A DNA stretch of 64,000 nt from Polaromonas sp. OV174 (lineage in GTDB: Bacteria > Pseudomonadota > Gammaproteobacteria > Burkholderiales > Burkholderiaceae_C), in the NCBI RefSeq assembly GCF_900112285.1, contig NZ_FOKZ01000009.1:1-64000 (forward strand), read 5' to 3'. A model generated the notes under the pieces. The model ran no database searches, had not been told where the DNA came from, and was given only the letters and a program-made list of their open reading frames with translations. The position numbers and the translations under genes are program-made. Below, in pieces: positions 18,806 through 29,027 of this stretch. Position 1 is the stretch's first letter, and every line of letters begins with the position of its first letter.

Positions 18806-19284
18806 GCGGGCTCCACTGTTTGGCCGCGCAGCAGCGCGATGATATGTTCAATCGAAAACAGCACGATCAGCACGCCGGCAATCACCAGCGGCAGGTAATC
18901 GATGCCGTCGGGGACGGGCATCATGGGTTTTTTTTCGTCCCACTTGGCGACCATCCACAACCAGCCGCCCTGCACCATCAGTACGCCGAAGAGGCCCACC
19001 AGCACATGGATCAGGATTTCAATGCGGTGCTGCCATTTTTCGGGCAGCAGTACGACCAGGGACTCCAGGCCGATGTGGCCGGCGTCGCGCACACCGACCG
19101 CCAGGCCGAAAGCCGTGACGAACAGCACCAGCAGCAGCGCCAGATTTTCGGCCCAGGTCGGCGTGTCGTTCAAAACGTAGCGCCCAATGACTTGCCATTG
19201 AACGCACAGGACGATCGCAATCAGTCCGATCACGGCCAGGAACAGGCTGAGCTTGGACAGCATCGCGCAAAATTTTGTATACAT
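18796..19284 (-). CDS. dctQ: TRAP transporter small permease (DctQ)
   Basis: 162 residues from the ATG at 19284, which has AGAGA seven bases upstream; an in-frame start at 19311 is less likely. Four membrane spans: an N-terminal one (LFLAVIGLIAIVLCVQWQVI), the conserved RYVLNDTPTWAENLALLLVL of DctQ proteins, a third around HVLVGLFGVLMVQGGWLWMV, and a last YLPLVIAGVLIVLFSIEHII. It stabilises the large subunit and helps receptor docking. Translationally coupled to dctM by overlap. Confidence 0.92.
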   Translation of the reverse strand: MYTKFCAMLSKLSLFLAVIGLIAIVLCVQWQVIGRYVLNDTPTWAENLALLLVLFVTAFGLAVGVRDAGHIGLESLVVLLPEKWQHRIEILIHVLVGLFGVLMVQGGWLWMVAKWDEKKPMMPVPDGIDYLPLVIAGVLIVLFSIEHIIALLRGQTVEPAWN

Positions 19285-19337
19285 ATTATTTCTCTGCTTG
19301 CCTTGCCGCAACGCTCGCGCCAGCGGGTGAAGCGCCT

Positions 19338-19368
19338 CTCACCCCCGGCCCTTTCAGGCGAGGGTGAG
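19338..19368 (-). promoter_or_regulatory. intercistronic hairpin between dctP and dctQ
   Basis: CTCACCC (19338-19344) and GGGTGAG (19362-19368) form a stem in the 100-base gap after dctP. Such a hairpin without a U-tract often protects the upstream receptor message and gives the receptor excess over permease. Role inferred. Confidence 0.45.
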
Positions 19369-19385
19369 GGCTTTCCAGCTAATGC

Positions 19386-20357
19386 TTACTTGGTATCCTG
19401 AATGGTCTTGACCAGGCGTTTCAGATCGGGCGTGCTCATGAACTTGTCATAGACCGGACCCATCACCGACTGGAATGAAGCCTTGTCAACCTCAACGATC
19501 TGGGCACCGCCAGCCTTGACCACGGCCAGCGACTTGCCTTCCTGCTCATCCCACTTCTTGCGCTGGACTGCAACTGACTCCTTGGCCGCGCTGCGGATCA
19601 TCTCTTGGTCAGCCTTGGGCAGCTTGTCCCATACCACCTTGGACATCAGCAGCATTTCAGGCGCCATCGAGTGTTCGGTCTTGGAATAGAACTTCACGGC
19701 CTCATAGTGCTTGGACGTATCGAACGAGGGGATGTTGTTCTCGGCGGCGTCGATCAGACCGGTCTTCAGGCCCGTATAAACCTCGCCGTAGGGCATGGGC
19801 GTTGCGTTGCCGCCCATAGCGGCAATCAGGGCCACCCACAGGTCTGACTGCTGGACGCGAATCTTCATGCCCTTCACGTCGGCCACGGTCTTGATCGGCT
19901 TCTTGGCGTAGATTGAGCGCGCGCCGCTGTCGTAAAAAGCCAGGCCGATGAAGCCGGCAGACTCGCAGCTCTTCAGTATCTCCTCGCCGGCCGGGCCGTC
20001 CAGCGACTTGCGCATGTGCTCAACCGAGTGGAACAGGAAGGGCATGGTCGGGACCTGCGTCTTCTGGCAGATCGCGTTCATCGGGCTGATGTTCACACGC
20101 GTGAAATCCAGCGCACCTATCTTCACCTGGTCGATCGTTTCCTTCTCGGTGCCGAGCGCGCCCTTGTTAAAGACCTTGATCTTGTATTTGCCGCCGCTCT
20201 TTTTGTCCATCACCTCGCTCATGTATTTGACGGCGACCACGGTCGGATAGTCGTCGGCGTTGTGGATGTCGGCGGAACGGAAGTCGGCGGCGAAACCGGC
20301 CAATGGCGCCATTGCCAGGGCGGCAGTGACGGCGAGCAGTGTTTTTTGAATCTTCAT
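19386..20357 (-). CDS. dctP: TRAP transporter substrate-binding protein (DctP)
   Basis: 323 residues. A signal peptide ([20 protein letters not shown]) is followed by a DctP fold. Motifs: [40 protein letters not shown] with the Arg that binds the substrate carboxylate, and [20 protein letters not shown], then [22 protein letters not shown] precedes the ATG. It delivers its ligand to DctQM. The arrangement udh, lactonase, dctP, dctQ, dctM, garD suggests a uronic or aldaric acid ligand. Confidence 0.94.
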   Translation of the reverse strand: MKIQKTLLAVTAALAMAPLAGFAADFRSADIHNADDYPTVVAVKYMSEVMDKKSGGKYKIKVFNKGALGTEKETIDQVKIGALDFTRVNISPMNAICQKTQVPTMPFLFHSVEHMRKSLDGPAGEEILKSCESAGFIGLAFYDSGARSIYAKKPIKTVADVKGMKIRVQQSDLWVALIAAMGGNATPMPYGEVYTGLKTGLIDAAENNIPSFDTSKHYEAVKFYSKTEHSMAPEMLLMSKVVWDKLPKADQEMIRSAAKESVAVQRKKWDEQEGKSLAVVKAGGAQIVEVDKASFQSVMGPVYDKFMSTPDLKRLVKTIQDTK

Positions 20358-20398
20358 GTCATCCTCTAAGTGGTGGTGGAATTACTAATGAACTCTTT

Positions 20399-21313
20399 TT
20401 ATGTCAGGCACGCCGCCTCAGGCAGCCCACGCACGCCGGGGCGCAGCGCAAACACACCGCCGGCCAGCGGCTGGTCAGATAAGTCGACCCCGTCCGGGCG
20501 AATCGACGTCACGAACAGGGTGTCCAGGCCGGCGCCGCCAAAGGCACACATGGCCGGCTTCTTCACCGGCACGCTCAGCGAGCGGTCCAGCTTGCCGTCA
20601 GGCGTGAAGCGATGCACCAGACCGGCGTCATTGCCGCAAATCCAGTAGCAACCGTCGGCGTCCACGGCCGCGCCATCAGGGCGACCAGGTAGCGGATTCA
20701 TATCTATGAAGAGCCGGCGATTGGACGGCGTTCCGGTTTCAATGTCGTAGTCAAAGGCCCAGACCGACTGCACCGAAGGGTGCGAGTCCGAGAGGTACAT
20801 GGTGCGGCCATCCGGGCTGAAAGCCATGCCGTTGGGGGTGATAAAGCCGTCCAGCAGCTGGCGCAACTCACTACCGTTTTGATAGCTATAGACGCAACCC
20901 ACACGGGCACCAGCGGCCATATTCATTAACATGGTGCCGGCCAGGAAGCGGCCCTGGCGGTCGCAGCGGCCATCGTTGAAACGCATGCCCGCCATGGCGT
21001 GGCTGACGCCAGCCAGGCGCTTGAAGCCCAACTGGCCGTCGCTTTGCGGTGTCAACTGGAACACACCGCTTTCGGTGCCGGCGACCCAGTCCTGCGTAGC
21101 GCCCAGCGGCGCGACGCAGGCCAGCATTTCAGAGGCCAGCCAGCTGCTGTGCTGCCCCGTGGCCGGGCTCCAGCGACACAGCTGGCGCGCCGGAATATCC
21201 ACCCAATACAGCGCTTGCTCCGCGCCATGCCAGACCGGGCTTTCACCGGTGGCATTGCGGGCATCCAGAACCAGTTCGACCTGAATTTCGCTCATGATGC
21301 TCATGATGCTCAT
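20399..21313 (-). CDS. SMP-30/gluconolactonase-family lactonase (probable aldaro-lactonase)
   Basis: 304 residues, six-bladed beta-propeller family. The metal ligands expected for SMP-30 enzymes are visible: Glu in NATGESPVW, Asn/Asp in RFNDGRCDRQGRFLAGTM, Asn in ITPNGMAFSPDGRTMYLSDS and Asp in GRPDGAAVDADGCYWICG. It opens sugar lactones. Directly after uronate dehydrogenase (ATGA overlap), it most likely hydrolyses galactaro- or glucaro-1,5-lactone to the free aldarate. SMP-30 lactonases of this type have been named UxuL in proteobacterial hexuronate regulons; I recall this but cannot check it here. The N-terminus has a tandem ATGAGCATC, so the start could be 21313 or 21295. Confidence 0.9.
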   Translation of the reverse strand: MSIMSIMSEIQVELVLDARNATGESPVWHGAEQALYWVDIPARQLCRWSPATGQHSSWLASEMLACVAPLGATQDWVAGTESGVFQLTPQSDGQLGFKRLAGVSHAMAGMRFNDGRCDRQGRFLAGTMLMNMAAGARVGCVYSYQNGSELRQLLDGFITPNGMAFSPDGRTMYLSDSHPSVQSVWAFDYDIETGTPSNRRLFIDMNPLPGRPDGAAVDADGCYWICGNDAGLVHRFTPDGKLDRSLSVPVKKPAMCAFGGAGLDTLFVTSIRPDGVDLSDQPLAGGVFALRPGVRGLPEAACLT

Positions 21314-22119
21314 TCAGCAAAAGGGCCGGCGACAACAAAACCACCGCCCTGGTACTGGGCCACCGGGTCGGTCAAATCGGGCGGCGGCGTGCGTGCATAC
21401 ACCGCTTCACGGAAGATGTCCGAGCTGTCCTGCGGCCGATAGCCCACATGACGGGCGCGGCTGTTGTCCCACCAGGTGACGGCGTTGTCGGACATGCCGA
21501 AGATGATGCTGTGACCCAGCACCGGCGTGGTCAGGCAGGCCGTGATCAGGCGATGCAAGTCGTCAAAGCTCAGCCAGGTGGCGAGCATGCGCCTGTCCTT
21601 GGGCGCGGCAAACGAAGAGCCTATGCGCACGCAGGCGGTTTCTATGCCGTAGCGGTCAAAGTAAAAGCGCGACAGGTCTTCGCCAAAGGCTTTGCTCAGG
21701 CCATAAAGGCCGTCGGGCCGCGCCGGGTGATCGGCGGTGATGGTTTCACCCTGGCGGTAAAAGCCGGTCACATGGTTGGAGCTGGCGAACACCACGCGCT
21801 TCACGCCATGCTTGCGCGCCGCCTCATAGAGGTTGTAGGCGCCAATGATGTTGGCCTGCAAGATGGGGCCGAACGGCCCTTCCACCGACATGCCGCCCAG
21901 GTGAACGATGGCGTTCACGCCCGCCACCATCTGGTTGACGGCCGCGGCATCCGCCAGGTCGGCCAGCACCACCTCTTCCCCGGCCGCAGCCTCGCCAAAG
22001 GCTTGCACATCGGACAAGCGCAGCACCGTGCAGTTGGCCTTCAGGCGCTCGCGCAGAGCCTTGCCCAAACCGCCCGCAGCACCCGTCAACAGGAGTTTTT
22101 CATGAACTTTGATCGTCAT
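21310..22119 (-). CDS. udh: uronate dehydrogenase (NAD-dependent, SDR family)
   Basis: 269 residues from the ATG at 22119; upstream in-frame codons to a GTG at 22152 lack a ribosome site. LLLTGAAGGLGKALRERL is the NAD-binding glycine motif. LADLADAAAVNQMVAGVNAI carries the Asp-Leu after strand 4. SSNHVTGFYRQGE and the catalytic YGLSKAFGE (Tyr and Lys) match uronate dehydrogenases, which oxidise D-galacturonate and D-glucuronate to the 1,5-lactone. First gene of the long operon and followed by its lactonase. A general NAD-epimerase is the alternative, but motif and context favour Udh. Confidence 0.92.
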   Translation of the reverse strand: MTIKVHEKLLLTGAAGGLGKALRERLKANCTVLRLSDVQAFGEAAAGEEVVLADLADAAAVNQMVAGVNAIVHLGGMSVEGPFGPILQANIIGAYNLYEAARKHGVKRVVFASSNHVTGFYRQGETITADHPARPDGLYGLSKAFGEDLSRFYFDRYGIETACVRIGSSFAAPKDRRMLATWLSFDDLHRLITACLTTPVLGHSIIFGMSDNAVTWWDNSRARHVGYRPQDSSDIFREAVYARTPPPDLTDPVAQYQGGGFVVAGPFAE

Positions 22120-22193
22120 TTTTTGTTTCTCGGTCCGTGCCATGGCAAACACTGGACTTTTTTTTGTGGTTTGTTAAAGTCAAGCCACCAACA

Positions 22194-22218
22194 CATCAGT
22201 CATAAGTTGTCTGATGAC
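22194..22218. promoter_or_regulatory. putative operator in the udh - regulator divergent promoter
   Basis: CATCAG (22194-22199) and CTGATG (22211-22216) form an inverted repeat, with GTCAT/ATGAC nested and shifted. The sequence AAGTTGTCTGATGAC here resembles AAGTTATACGATAACT at 23109-23124 (11 of 16 bases), so both may be sites for the FadR-type regulator next door. Confidence 0.45.
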
Positions 22219-22262
22219 GAAGAATTCTCAAGTCCACCCTTTTACTTGTCAATGAATTTTTA

Positions 22263-23078
22263 ATGGACCCAAGGAAAACCCCTAGCCCCGCCGACGCCGG
22301 TGAGTTCACCTCGCCCCAGACGGTACCCCTGCGCGCGCGCCGACCCCGCGGACTGGTCAGTGAAATCGTCGAAGGTCTGGCCAGCAGCATTCGTGAAGGC
22401 CAGTTGCAGCCCGGCGACAAGCTGCCCACCGAGTCAGAAATCATGGCCAGGTTTGAGGTCAGCCGCACCGTGGTGCGTGAGTCGCTGTCCCGGCTCCAGG
22501 CCTCCGGCCTGGTGGAAACCCGCCACGGCATTGGCACTTTCGTATTGCCGCCGCAAGAGTCCGGCAACTTCAAGATCAGCGCCGAAGACTTCGCCACCGT
22601 GGCCGATGTCATCTCGGTGCTGGAGTTGCGCATCAGCCTGGAAACCGAGGCCGCCGGTCTGGCCGCCCAGAGGAGAACGCCGGAAAACCTGCAGGCCATG
22701 GAGAGCGCACTGCGCGCCTTTCACGACTCCATCAACCTGGATTCCGACGCGGTGCCACCCGACTTTCAGTTCCACATGGAAGTCGCCCGCGCCACCGGCA
22801 ATCGGCACTTTGCCGACCTTATGACCTACCTGGGCACCATGATCATTCCGCGCACCCGCGTGAACACGGCGGTGAGCGCGCCAGAAGGCCGGCTCAATTA
22901 CCTGCAGCGCGTCAATGGCGAGCACGAGAGCATTTACAGCGCCATCCGCAACCAGGATGCCGAGGCTGCGCGCGCAGCCATGCGCACCCACTTGTCCAAC
23001 AGCCGCGAGCGCCTGCGCCGAGGCAACAATGCGCACACCATGCAGCCACCGGAAAACGCAAAAAACAGTCCCGCCTGA
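22263..23078 (+). CDS. GntR-family regulator, FadR/FCD type (hexuronate block regulator)
   Basis: 271 residues. Winged helix PRGLVSEIVEGLASSIREGQ, then GDKLPTESEIMARFEVSRTV and TRHGIGTFVLPP (about 20-95), then an FCD domain with the metal-binding pattern ELRISLETEAAGLAAQR ... DFQFHMEVARATGNRHF ... EHESIYSAIRNQDAEAAR. It is divergent from the udh-gar operon and upstream of a Bug receptor and an oxidoreductase, so it is the likely local repressor. Effectors of relatives are hexuronates or aldarates; a regulator of this kind has been called GguR in proteobacteria (recalled, not checked). The ribosome site is weak, so the start is slightly uncertain. Confidence 0.9.
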   Translation: MDPRKTPSPADAGEFTSPQTVPLRARRPRGLVSEIVEGLASSIREGQLQPGDKLPTESEIMARFEVSRTVVRESLSRLQASGLVETRHGIGTFVLPPQESGNFKISAEDFATVADVISVLELRISLETEAAGLAAQRRTPENLQAMESALRAFHDSINLDSDAVPPDFQFHMEVARATGNRHFADLMTYLGTMIIPRTRVNTAVSAPEGRLNYLQRVNGEHESIYSAIRNQDAEAARAAMRTHLSNSRERLRRGNNAHTMQPPENAKNSPA

Positions 23079-23108
23079 TGGGAAACCCCGTTGCCTATTC
23101 GCCGGTAC

Positions 23109-23124
23109 AAGTTATACGATAACT
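23109..23124. promoter_or_regulatory. palindromic operator upstream of the Bug receptor gene
   Basis: AGTTATACGATAACT (23110-23124) is a perfect 6-bp inverted repeat around ACG, a typical FadR/GntR-type site. It stands 32 bases after the regulator's stop and 245 bases before the Bug receptor. The remainder of 23079-23368 holds no gene; it contains a second near-related arm (TGTACAACTTG, 23148-23158). Confidence 0.6.
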
Positions 23125-23368
23125 GATAAATAAATCACCAACCGCCTGTACAACTTGCTAGTCTGCCTTCCACGCTTCCGGCCCGCGCCCACCCAAAGCC
23201 CCATCACCCAGGTCAGGGTGATTCCCGCGGCCGGACAGGGCCGCATACGACTCAAGCTGAGCGGCGGCCATCGAGCAAAACGGATACCAGGCTGGAAATT
23301 CAACAACAAGATGCCCTGCAGGGTGCGCTGAGCTTGATCCACACGCACATATAACAACTGGAGACAAC

Positions 23369-24349
23369 ATGCAACGCCGTACCCTTGTTCGCTCGACCGT
23401 CGCCTCTGCCATTGCCGGCGCGCTAGCCCTTCCAGGCTGGGCACAGGATAAATGGCCCAGCAAGCCCTTGACCTACATCGTCCCCTTCCCGGCCGGCGGC
23501 ACCACCGACATCCTGGGACGGCTGATCGGCCAAAAGCTGGGCCCGGTGCTGGGCACCACCATCCTGGTCGACAACCGGGGCGGCGCCGGTGGCAGCATTG
23601 GCTCAGAACTCGCCTCACGCGCGCCCGCTGATGGCTACACCCTGCTGGGCGGCACCGTCAGTTCGCACGCCATCAATATCAGCCTCTACCCCAAGATTGG
23701 CTATGACCCGATCAAGTCCTTCACCCCGGTAGCGCTGATAGGCACCAACCCGGTGGTGCTGATCGTCGGCCAAAACAGCCCCTACAAAACCTTGCAGGAC
23801 GTGCTGGCGGCCGCCAAGGCCAAGCCCAAAACCATTTCATCGGCATCGGCCGGCAGCGGCACCTCGCAGCACCTGGCGCTGGAACTGCTGGGCTTCAAGT
23901 CGGGCACGCAGTTCATCCATGTGCCCTACAAGGGCAGCGGCCCGGCGATTCAGGACGTGATAGGCGGCCAGGTCGACATGATGTTTGACACCACTGTGGT
24001 GGCCGGCCCCCACATTCAGAGCGGCAAGGTGCGCGCCCTGGCCGTCACCTCCGCCAAACGGCTGGAGTCGCTGCCCAACGTGCCCACGGTGGCCGAGTCT
24101 GGCGTGCCCGGTTTTGAAGTCCTGTCGTGGCAGGCCATTTTTGCGCCCGCCGGCACCCCCAAGCCCCTGGTTGACAGGCTGCACACCGAGATCGTGAAAA
24201 TCTTGCAGCAGTCCGAGATGCAGGAGCGCTTGATAACGCTGGGCATGCAGCCATCCACCATGGCCATGGACCAGTTCGCGGCCTTCCAGAAAGCCGAAGT
24301 CGAAAAATGGGCCCAAGTCATCAAGGCCGCCAACGTCAAGCTCGAATGA
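23369..24349 (+). CDS. Bug-family (TctC) extracytoplasmic solute receptor
   Basis: 326 residues with signal peptide (RSTVASAIAGALALPGWAQ) and family motifs: KWPSKPLTYIVPFPAGGTTD, DNRGGAGGSIGSELASRA, DGYTLLGGTVSSH, FIHVPYKGSGPAIQDVIGGQ and LPNVPTVAESGVPGFEVLS. It overlaps the next gene by ATGA, so the pair is co-translated. It is the third orphan Bug receptor in 15 kb. The ligand is presumably related to the oxidoreductase substrate or the uronate pathway. Confidence 0.92.
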   Translation: MQRRTLVRSTVASAIAGALALPGWAQDKWPSKPLTYIVPFPAGGTTDILGRLIGQKLGPVLGTTILVDNRGGAGGSIGSELASRAPADGYTLLGGTVSSHAINISLYPKIGYDPIKSFTPVALIGTNPVVLIVGQNSPYKTLQDVLAAAKAKPKTISSASAGSGTSQHLALELLGFKSGTQFIHVPYKGSGPAIQDVIGGQVDMMFDTTVVAGPHIQSGKVRALAVTSAKRLESLPNVPTVAESGVPGFEVLSWQAIFAPAGTPKPLVDRLHTEIVKILQQSEMQERLITLGMQPSTMAMDQFAAFQKAEVEKWAQVIKAANVKLE

Positions 24350-25413
24350 ACATGCCATCCACCCCTCCCCCACGGCTGCGCCTGGCCGTGATTGGCGCCG
24401 GCCTCGGCTCGGCGCCGCATCTCCAGAGCCTGGAAGATCTTGCCGGCGAAGCCGAGCTGGTCTGGGTCTATGGCCGACATGCCGAACGCCTGGCCGGTGT
24501 GCGCGTGCCCATGGGCGCCCACAAAACCACACGCCTGGAAGACATTCTGGAAGATGCCAGCGTGCAGGCCGTGCTGGTGCTGACACCGGCTAACACCCAC
24601 CTGGACATCGTGCAACGCGCGGCCCGTGCCGGCAAACATGTGCTGGTGGAAAAACCGCTGGAAATTGACCTGAACCGTGCCAATGCGCTGGTCGAGGTCT
24701 GCGAGGAAATGGGCGTCACCCTGGCTGTCATGCTGCAACACCGCTTGCGCGAGGCGGCACTGGGCCTAAAAGCCTTGCTGGGCAGCGGCGAGTTGGGCCA
24801 GTTGGTCAGCGCCTCGGCCTCGGTGCGCTGGTGGCGACCGCAAAGCTATTACGACGAGCCCGGACGCGGCACCTTGGCCCGGGACGGCGGCGGCGTGCTG
24901 ATCACGCAAGCCATACACACCCTGGATTTGCTGCTTAGTCTCACCGGCATGCCCGAGCGTGTGACCGCGCTGGCCAGCACCAGCCCCGTACACCGCATGG
25001 AAGGCGAGGACACGGCGGCGGCACTGCTGCACTACGCCAACGGTGCCGTGGCGGTAGTGCAGGCCACGACCGCGGCCTACCCCGGTTTCCCCGAGCGCAT
25101 CGAGCTCAATGGCACTGCAGGCACGGCAACACTGGAAGCTGGCGAACTGCGGGCCACATTGGCCTCGGGCAAGAGCGTGACACTGGGAGCCCCTCAAGCC
25201 TCGGGTGGCGGCGCCAATCCCATGGGTTTTGACCACGGCGCCCACCGGGCCGTGCTGCAGGACTTCATACGTGCCCTGCAAAACGGTACGCCGCCTGCCA
25301 TTACCGGGCGCTCGGCACTTGGCGTGCAGCAGCTGATAGAAGCCATCATGGCCTCCTCGGCCACCTGCAGCACCATTTCCTTGCACCCCGCAGCGCTGAT
25401 TCCGGTGATGTAA
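24346..25413 (+). CDS. Gfo/Idh/MocA-family NAD(P)-dependent oxidoreductase
   Basis: 355 residues from the ATG that overlaps the Bug stop (ATGA). N-terminal Rossmann domain starts LRLAVIGAGLGSAPHLQSLE. LTPANTHLDIVQRAARAGKH leads to the family EKP motif (VLVEKPLEID) with the catalytic lysine. GGGVLITQAIHTLDLLLSLT holds the conserved His. Relatives oxidise or reduce sugars, inositols or aminosugars. In this operon it may act on a uronate or lactone derivative, but the reaction cannot be read from the sequence. Confidence 0.88.
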   Translation: MNMPSTPPPRLRLAVIGAGLGSAPHLQSLEDLAGEAELVWVYGRHAERLAGVRVPMGAHKTTRLEDILEDASVQAVLVLTPANTHLDIVQRAARAGKHVLVEKPLEIDLNRANALVEVCEEMGVTLAVMLQHRLREAALGLKALLGSGELGQLVSASASVRWWRPQSYYDEPGRGTLARDGGGVLITQAIHTLDLLLSLTGMPERVTALASTSPVHRMEGEDTAAALLHYANGAVAVVQATTAAYPGFPERIELNGTAGTATLEAGELRATLASGKSVTLGAPQASGGGANPMGFDHGAHRAVLQDFIRALQNGTPPAITGRSALGVQQLIEAIMASSATCSTISLHPAALIPVM

Positions 25414-25520
25414 AGCAGGCCGGAGCGAGCGCATCGACCGCCTTCCTTGCGACTCTTTTTGAAGCCGCCTGCATTTCGTTTTCTCAAGGCTTTTAACCCG
25501 CTGATCCAAACAGTGCGGGC

Positions 25521-25549
25521 ACTATTAGCTATAAAACTCGTAGCAAAAT
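25521..25549 (-). repeat. dispersed 60-bp repeat, end fragment (copy 5)
   Basis: ACTATTAGCTATAAAACTCG and TAGCAAAATG fit the AGCTAT-N7-GTAGCA end; the GGCC half is missing. Confidence 0.5.
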
Positions 25550-25637
25550 GGATTTTGCGTTATATTTGGGACAAGCTTTTTGTCAACTGGCAAACAGCGA
25601 ACCCCATGTGACCCGATTGACCAGAGGAGATGACCCA

Positions 25638-25961
25638 ATGAGTGCCAAAGAAAATGCAGCCGTAAGCCAGTTGCTCGAACTGCTGGAATCACGCTACGCA
25701 CTGCGCGTGCTGTGGGCATTGAAAGACGGCCACCCCCAGACTTTTCGCCTCCTGCAAGACAGCATTGGCAGCATCACCCCCAATACCCTGAACACGCGTA
25801 TCAAGGAATTGCGCGCCGCTGACCTGCTCAACCACGGCAGCAATGGTTACATCTTGACCCCGTTGGGTGAAGACCTGCTCAAGCGCCTGAACGACCTGCA
25901 AGCCTTTGCCGGAAAATGGGCCGTCAGCCAAGCCAAAGCCAGCGTGGTCACTCCAAAGTAA
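25638..25961 (+). CDS. HxlR-like winged-helix transcriptional regulator
   Basis: 107 residues. Start at 25638 because GAGGAG stands just upstream; the frame continues upstream only through a repeat remnant. SQLLELLESRYALRVLWALK, then FRLLQDSIGSITPNTLNTRI and YILTPLGEDLLKRLNDLQAF match the HxlR winged helix. It has no cysteine, so a thiol switch is unlikely. It stands alone between an oxidoreductase and grpE with its own terminator. Target genes are unknown. Confidence 0.75.
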   Translation: MSAKENAAVSQLLELLESRYALRVLWALKDGHPQTFRLLQDSIGSITPNTLNTRIKELRAADLLNHGSNGYILTPLGEDLLKRLNDLQAFAGKWAVSQAKASVVTPK

Positions 25962-25982
25962 CTTTAGGCGCCCCAGCCCATC

Positions 25983-26006
25983 AACAGGCCTAGTGCCTGT
26001 TTTTTT
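25983..26006 (+). terminator. intrinsic terminator after the HxlR-like gene
   Basis: AACAGGC (25983-25989) pairs with GCCTGTT (25995-26001) around CTAGT, followed by a run of T to 26006. Confidence 0.85.
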
Positions 26007-26135
26007 GAGCCCCGACAAAGCTGCAGCCCGCTCGCCGGGCACCAGCACTTTTCGGCCATGATGGCTGCCGCGCTGTTTCACCACCCTTGGTCCAGCAGTC
26101 CGCCAGCTAAATTCCCCAGAGCTCGAATCCCTTGT

Positions 26136-26163
26136 CTTGAAAAGGGATTTGCCATCCCCAGCT
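26136..26163 (+). promoter_or_regulatory. sigma-32 (heat shock) promoter of grpE
   Basis: CTTGAAA (26136-26142), 13 bases, CCCCAGCT (26156-26163). The -35 and spacing are exact and the -10 differs by one base from CCCCATNT. Confidence 0.85.
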
Positions 26164-26198
26164 ACTGAACTTAGTCGTTTAAATTATCCACTTTTAGC

Positions 26199-26759
26199 AT
26201 GTCTGAAAACAAACAAACTGAGCAAAATCAACCACTTAGCGGAGCACCTAGCCCCGAGGAGCTGGAAGCTGCCCAGGCGGCCAACGAGTTTGACGCATTG
26301 ACCGTGGCACAAGCCGAAATCGCTACGCTGCAAGCCAAAAATACCGATTTGGCCGACAGCTATCTGCGCGCCAAGGCTGAGGCCGAAAATGCCCGTCGCC
26401 GCGCCGAGGACGAAATCGCCAAGGCGCGCAAGTTCGCCGTGGAAGGCTTTGCCGACAGCCTGCTGCCCGTGCTGGACAGCCTGGAAGCCGGGCTGGCCAT
26501 CAAGGACGCCACCCTGGAACATATCCGTGAAGGCTCGGAAGCCACGCTCAAGCAGCTCAAAAGCGCCTTGGAGCGCAACAAAGTGGTCGAAATCAACCCT
26601 ATAGACGCCGCCAGGTTTGACCCGCACCTGCATCAGGCCATCAGCATGGTGCCGTCTGAGCAAGAGGCCAACACCGTCGTCAACGTGCTGCAAAAAGGCT
26701 ATTTGATCGCGGATCGCGTGCTGCGCCCCGCACTGGTCACCGTTGCAGCGCCTAAATAA
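26199..26759 (+). CDS. grpE: nucleotide exchange factor GrpE
   Basis: 186 residues. Releases ADP from DnaK so that the chaperone cycle can turn over. A long N-terminal coiled coil (about 38-90, [20 protein letters not shown]) leads to the conserved [20 protein letters not shown]. The C-terminal beta domain has [12 protein letters not shown] and [20 protein letters not shown]. The first 25 residues are polar and disordered. It leads the grpE-dnaK-dnaJ heat-shock cluster behind a sigma-32 promoter. TTATCCACT, one base from a DnaA box, lies 7 bases before the ATG. Confidence 0.96.
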   Translation: MSENKQTEQNQPLSGAPSPEELEAAQAANEFDALTVAQAEIATLQAKNTDLADSYLRAKAEAENARRRAEDEIAKARKFAVEGFADSLLPVLDSLEAGLAIKDATLEHIREGSEATLKQLKSALERNKVVEINPIDAARFDPHLHQAISMVPSEQEANTVVNVLQKGYLIADRVLRPALVTVAAPK

Positions 26760-26784
26760 ATGTAAAAAAACCGAGCTTGTGGTA

Positions 26785-26812
26785 CTTGAAGTCACGTAAC
26801 TTATCCACAAGT
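26785..26812 (+). promoter_or_regulatory. possible sigma-32 promoter of dnaK, overlapping a DnaA box
   Basis: CTTGAAG (26785-26791), 13 bases, CCACAAGT (26805-26812), a weaker heat-shock match. TTATCCACA (26801-26809), the exact DnaA-box consensus, overlaps the -10 part. Confidence 0.5.
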
Positions 26813-26898
26813 CATCAACAGATGGATCGATAGACGGCCAAGTTATCAGCCAGCCTTATCGTCCAGCCATTAACGAATCAAAAAATCAGGAGTAAATC

Positions 26899-28842
<1,944 letters not shown>

Positions 28843-28910
28843 AGGGCCAAGGGGCAAACAGGACTTGAAGTCAGCTAGCCCCGAATTGGCGCGATAACTA
28901 GCTTGCAAAG

Positions 28911-28946
28911 GCGGAAACCAGGAGCAATCCCGGCTTTCCGCTTTTG
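28911..28946 (+). terminator. terminator or attenuator between dnaK and dnaJ
   Basis: GCGGAAA (28911-28917) pairs with TTTCCGC (28935-28941), extended by CC/GG, then TTTTG. The short U-run suggests partial read-through into dnaJ. Confidence 0.6.
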
Positions 28947-29027
28947 TATTTTCCGCGCAGCAACCGACACTCATCCTTTGCCCCGTTTCCTGATCGCAGA
29001 AACCTTAACGAAGACCGCTGACCTGAC

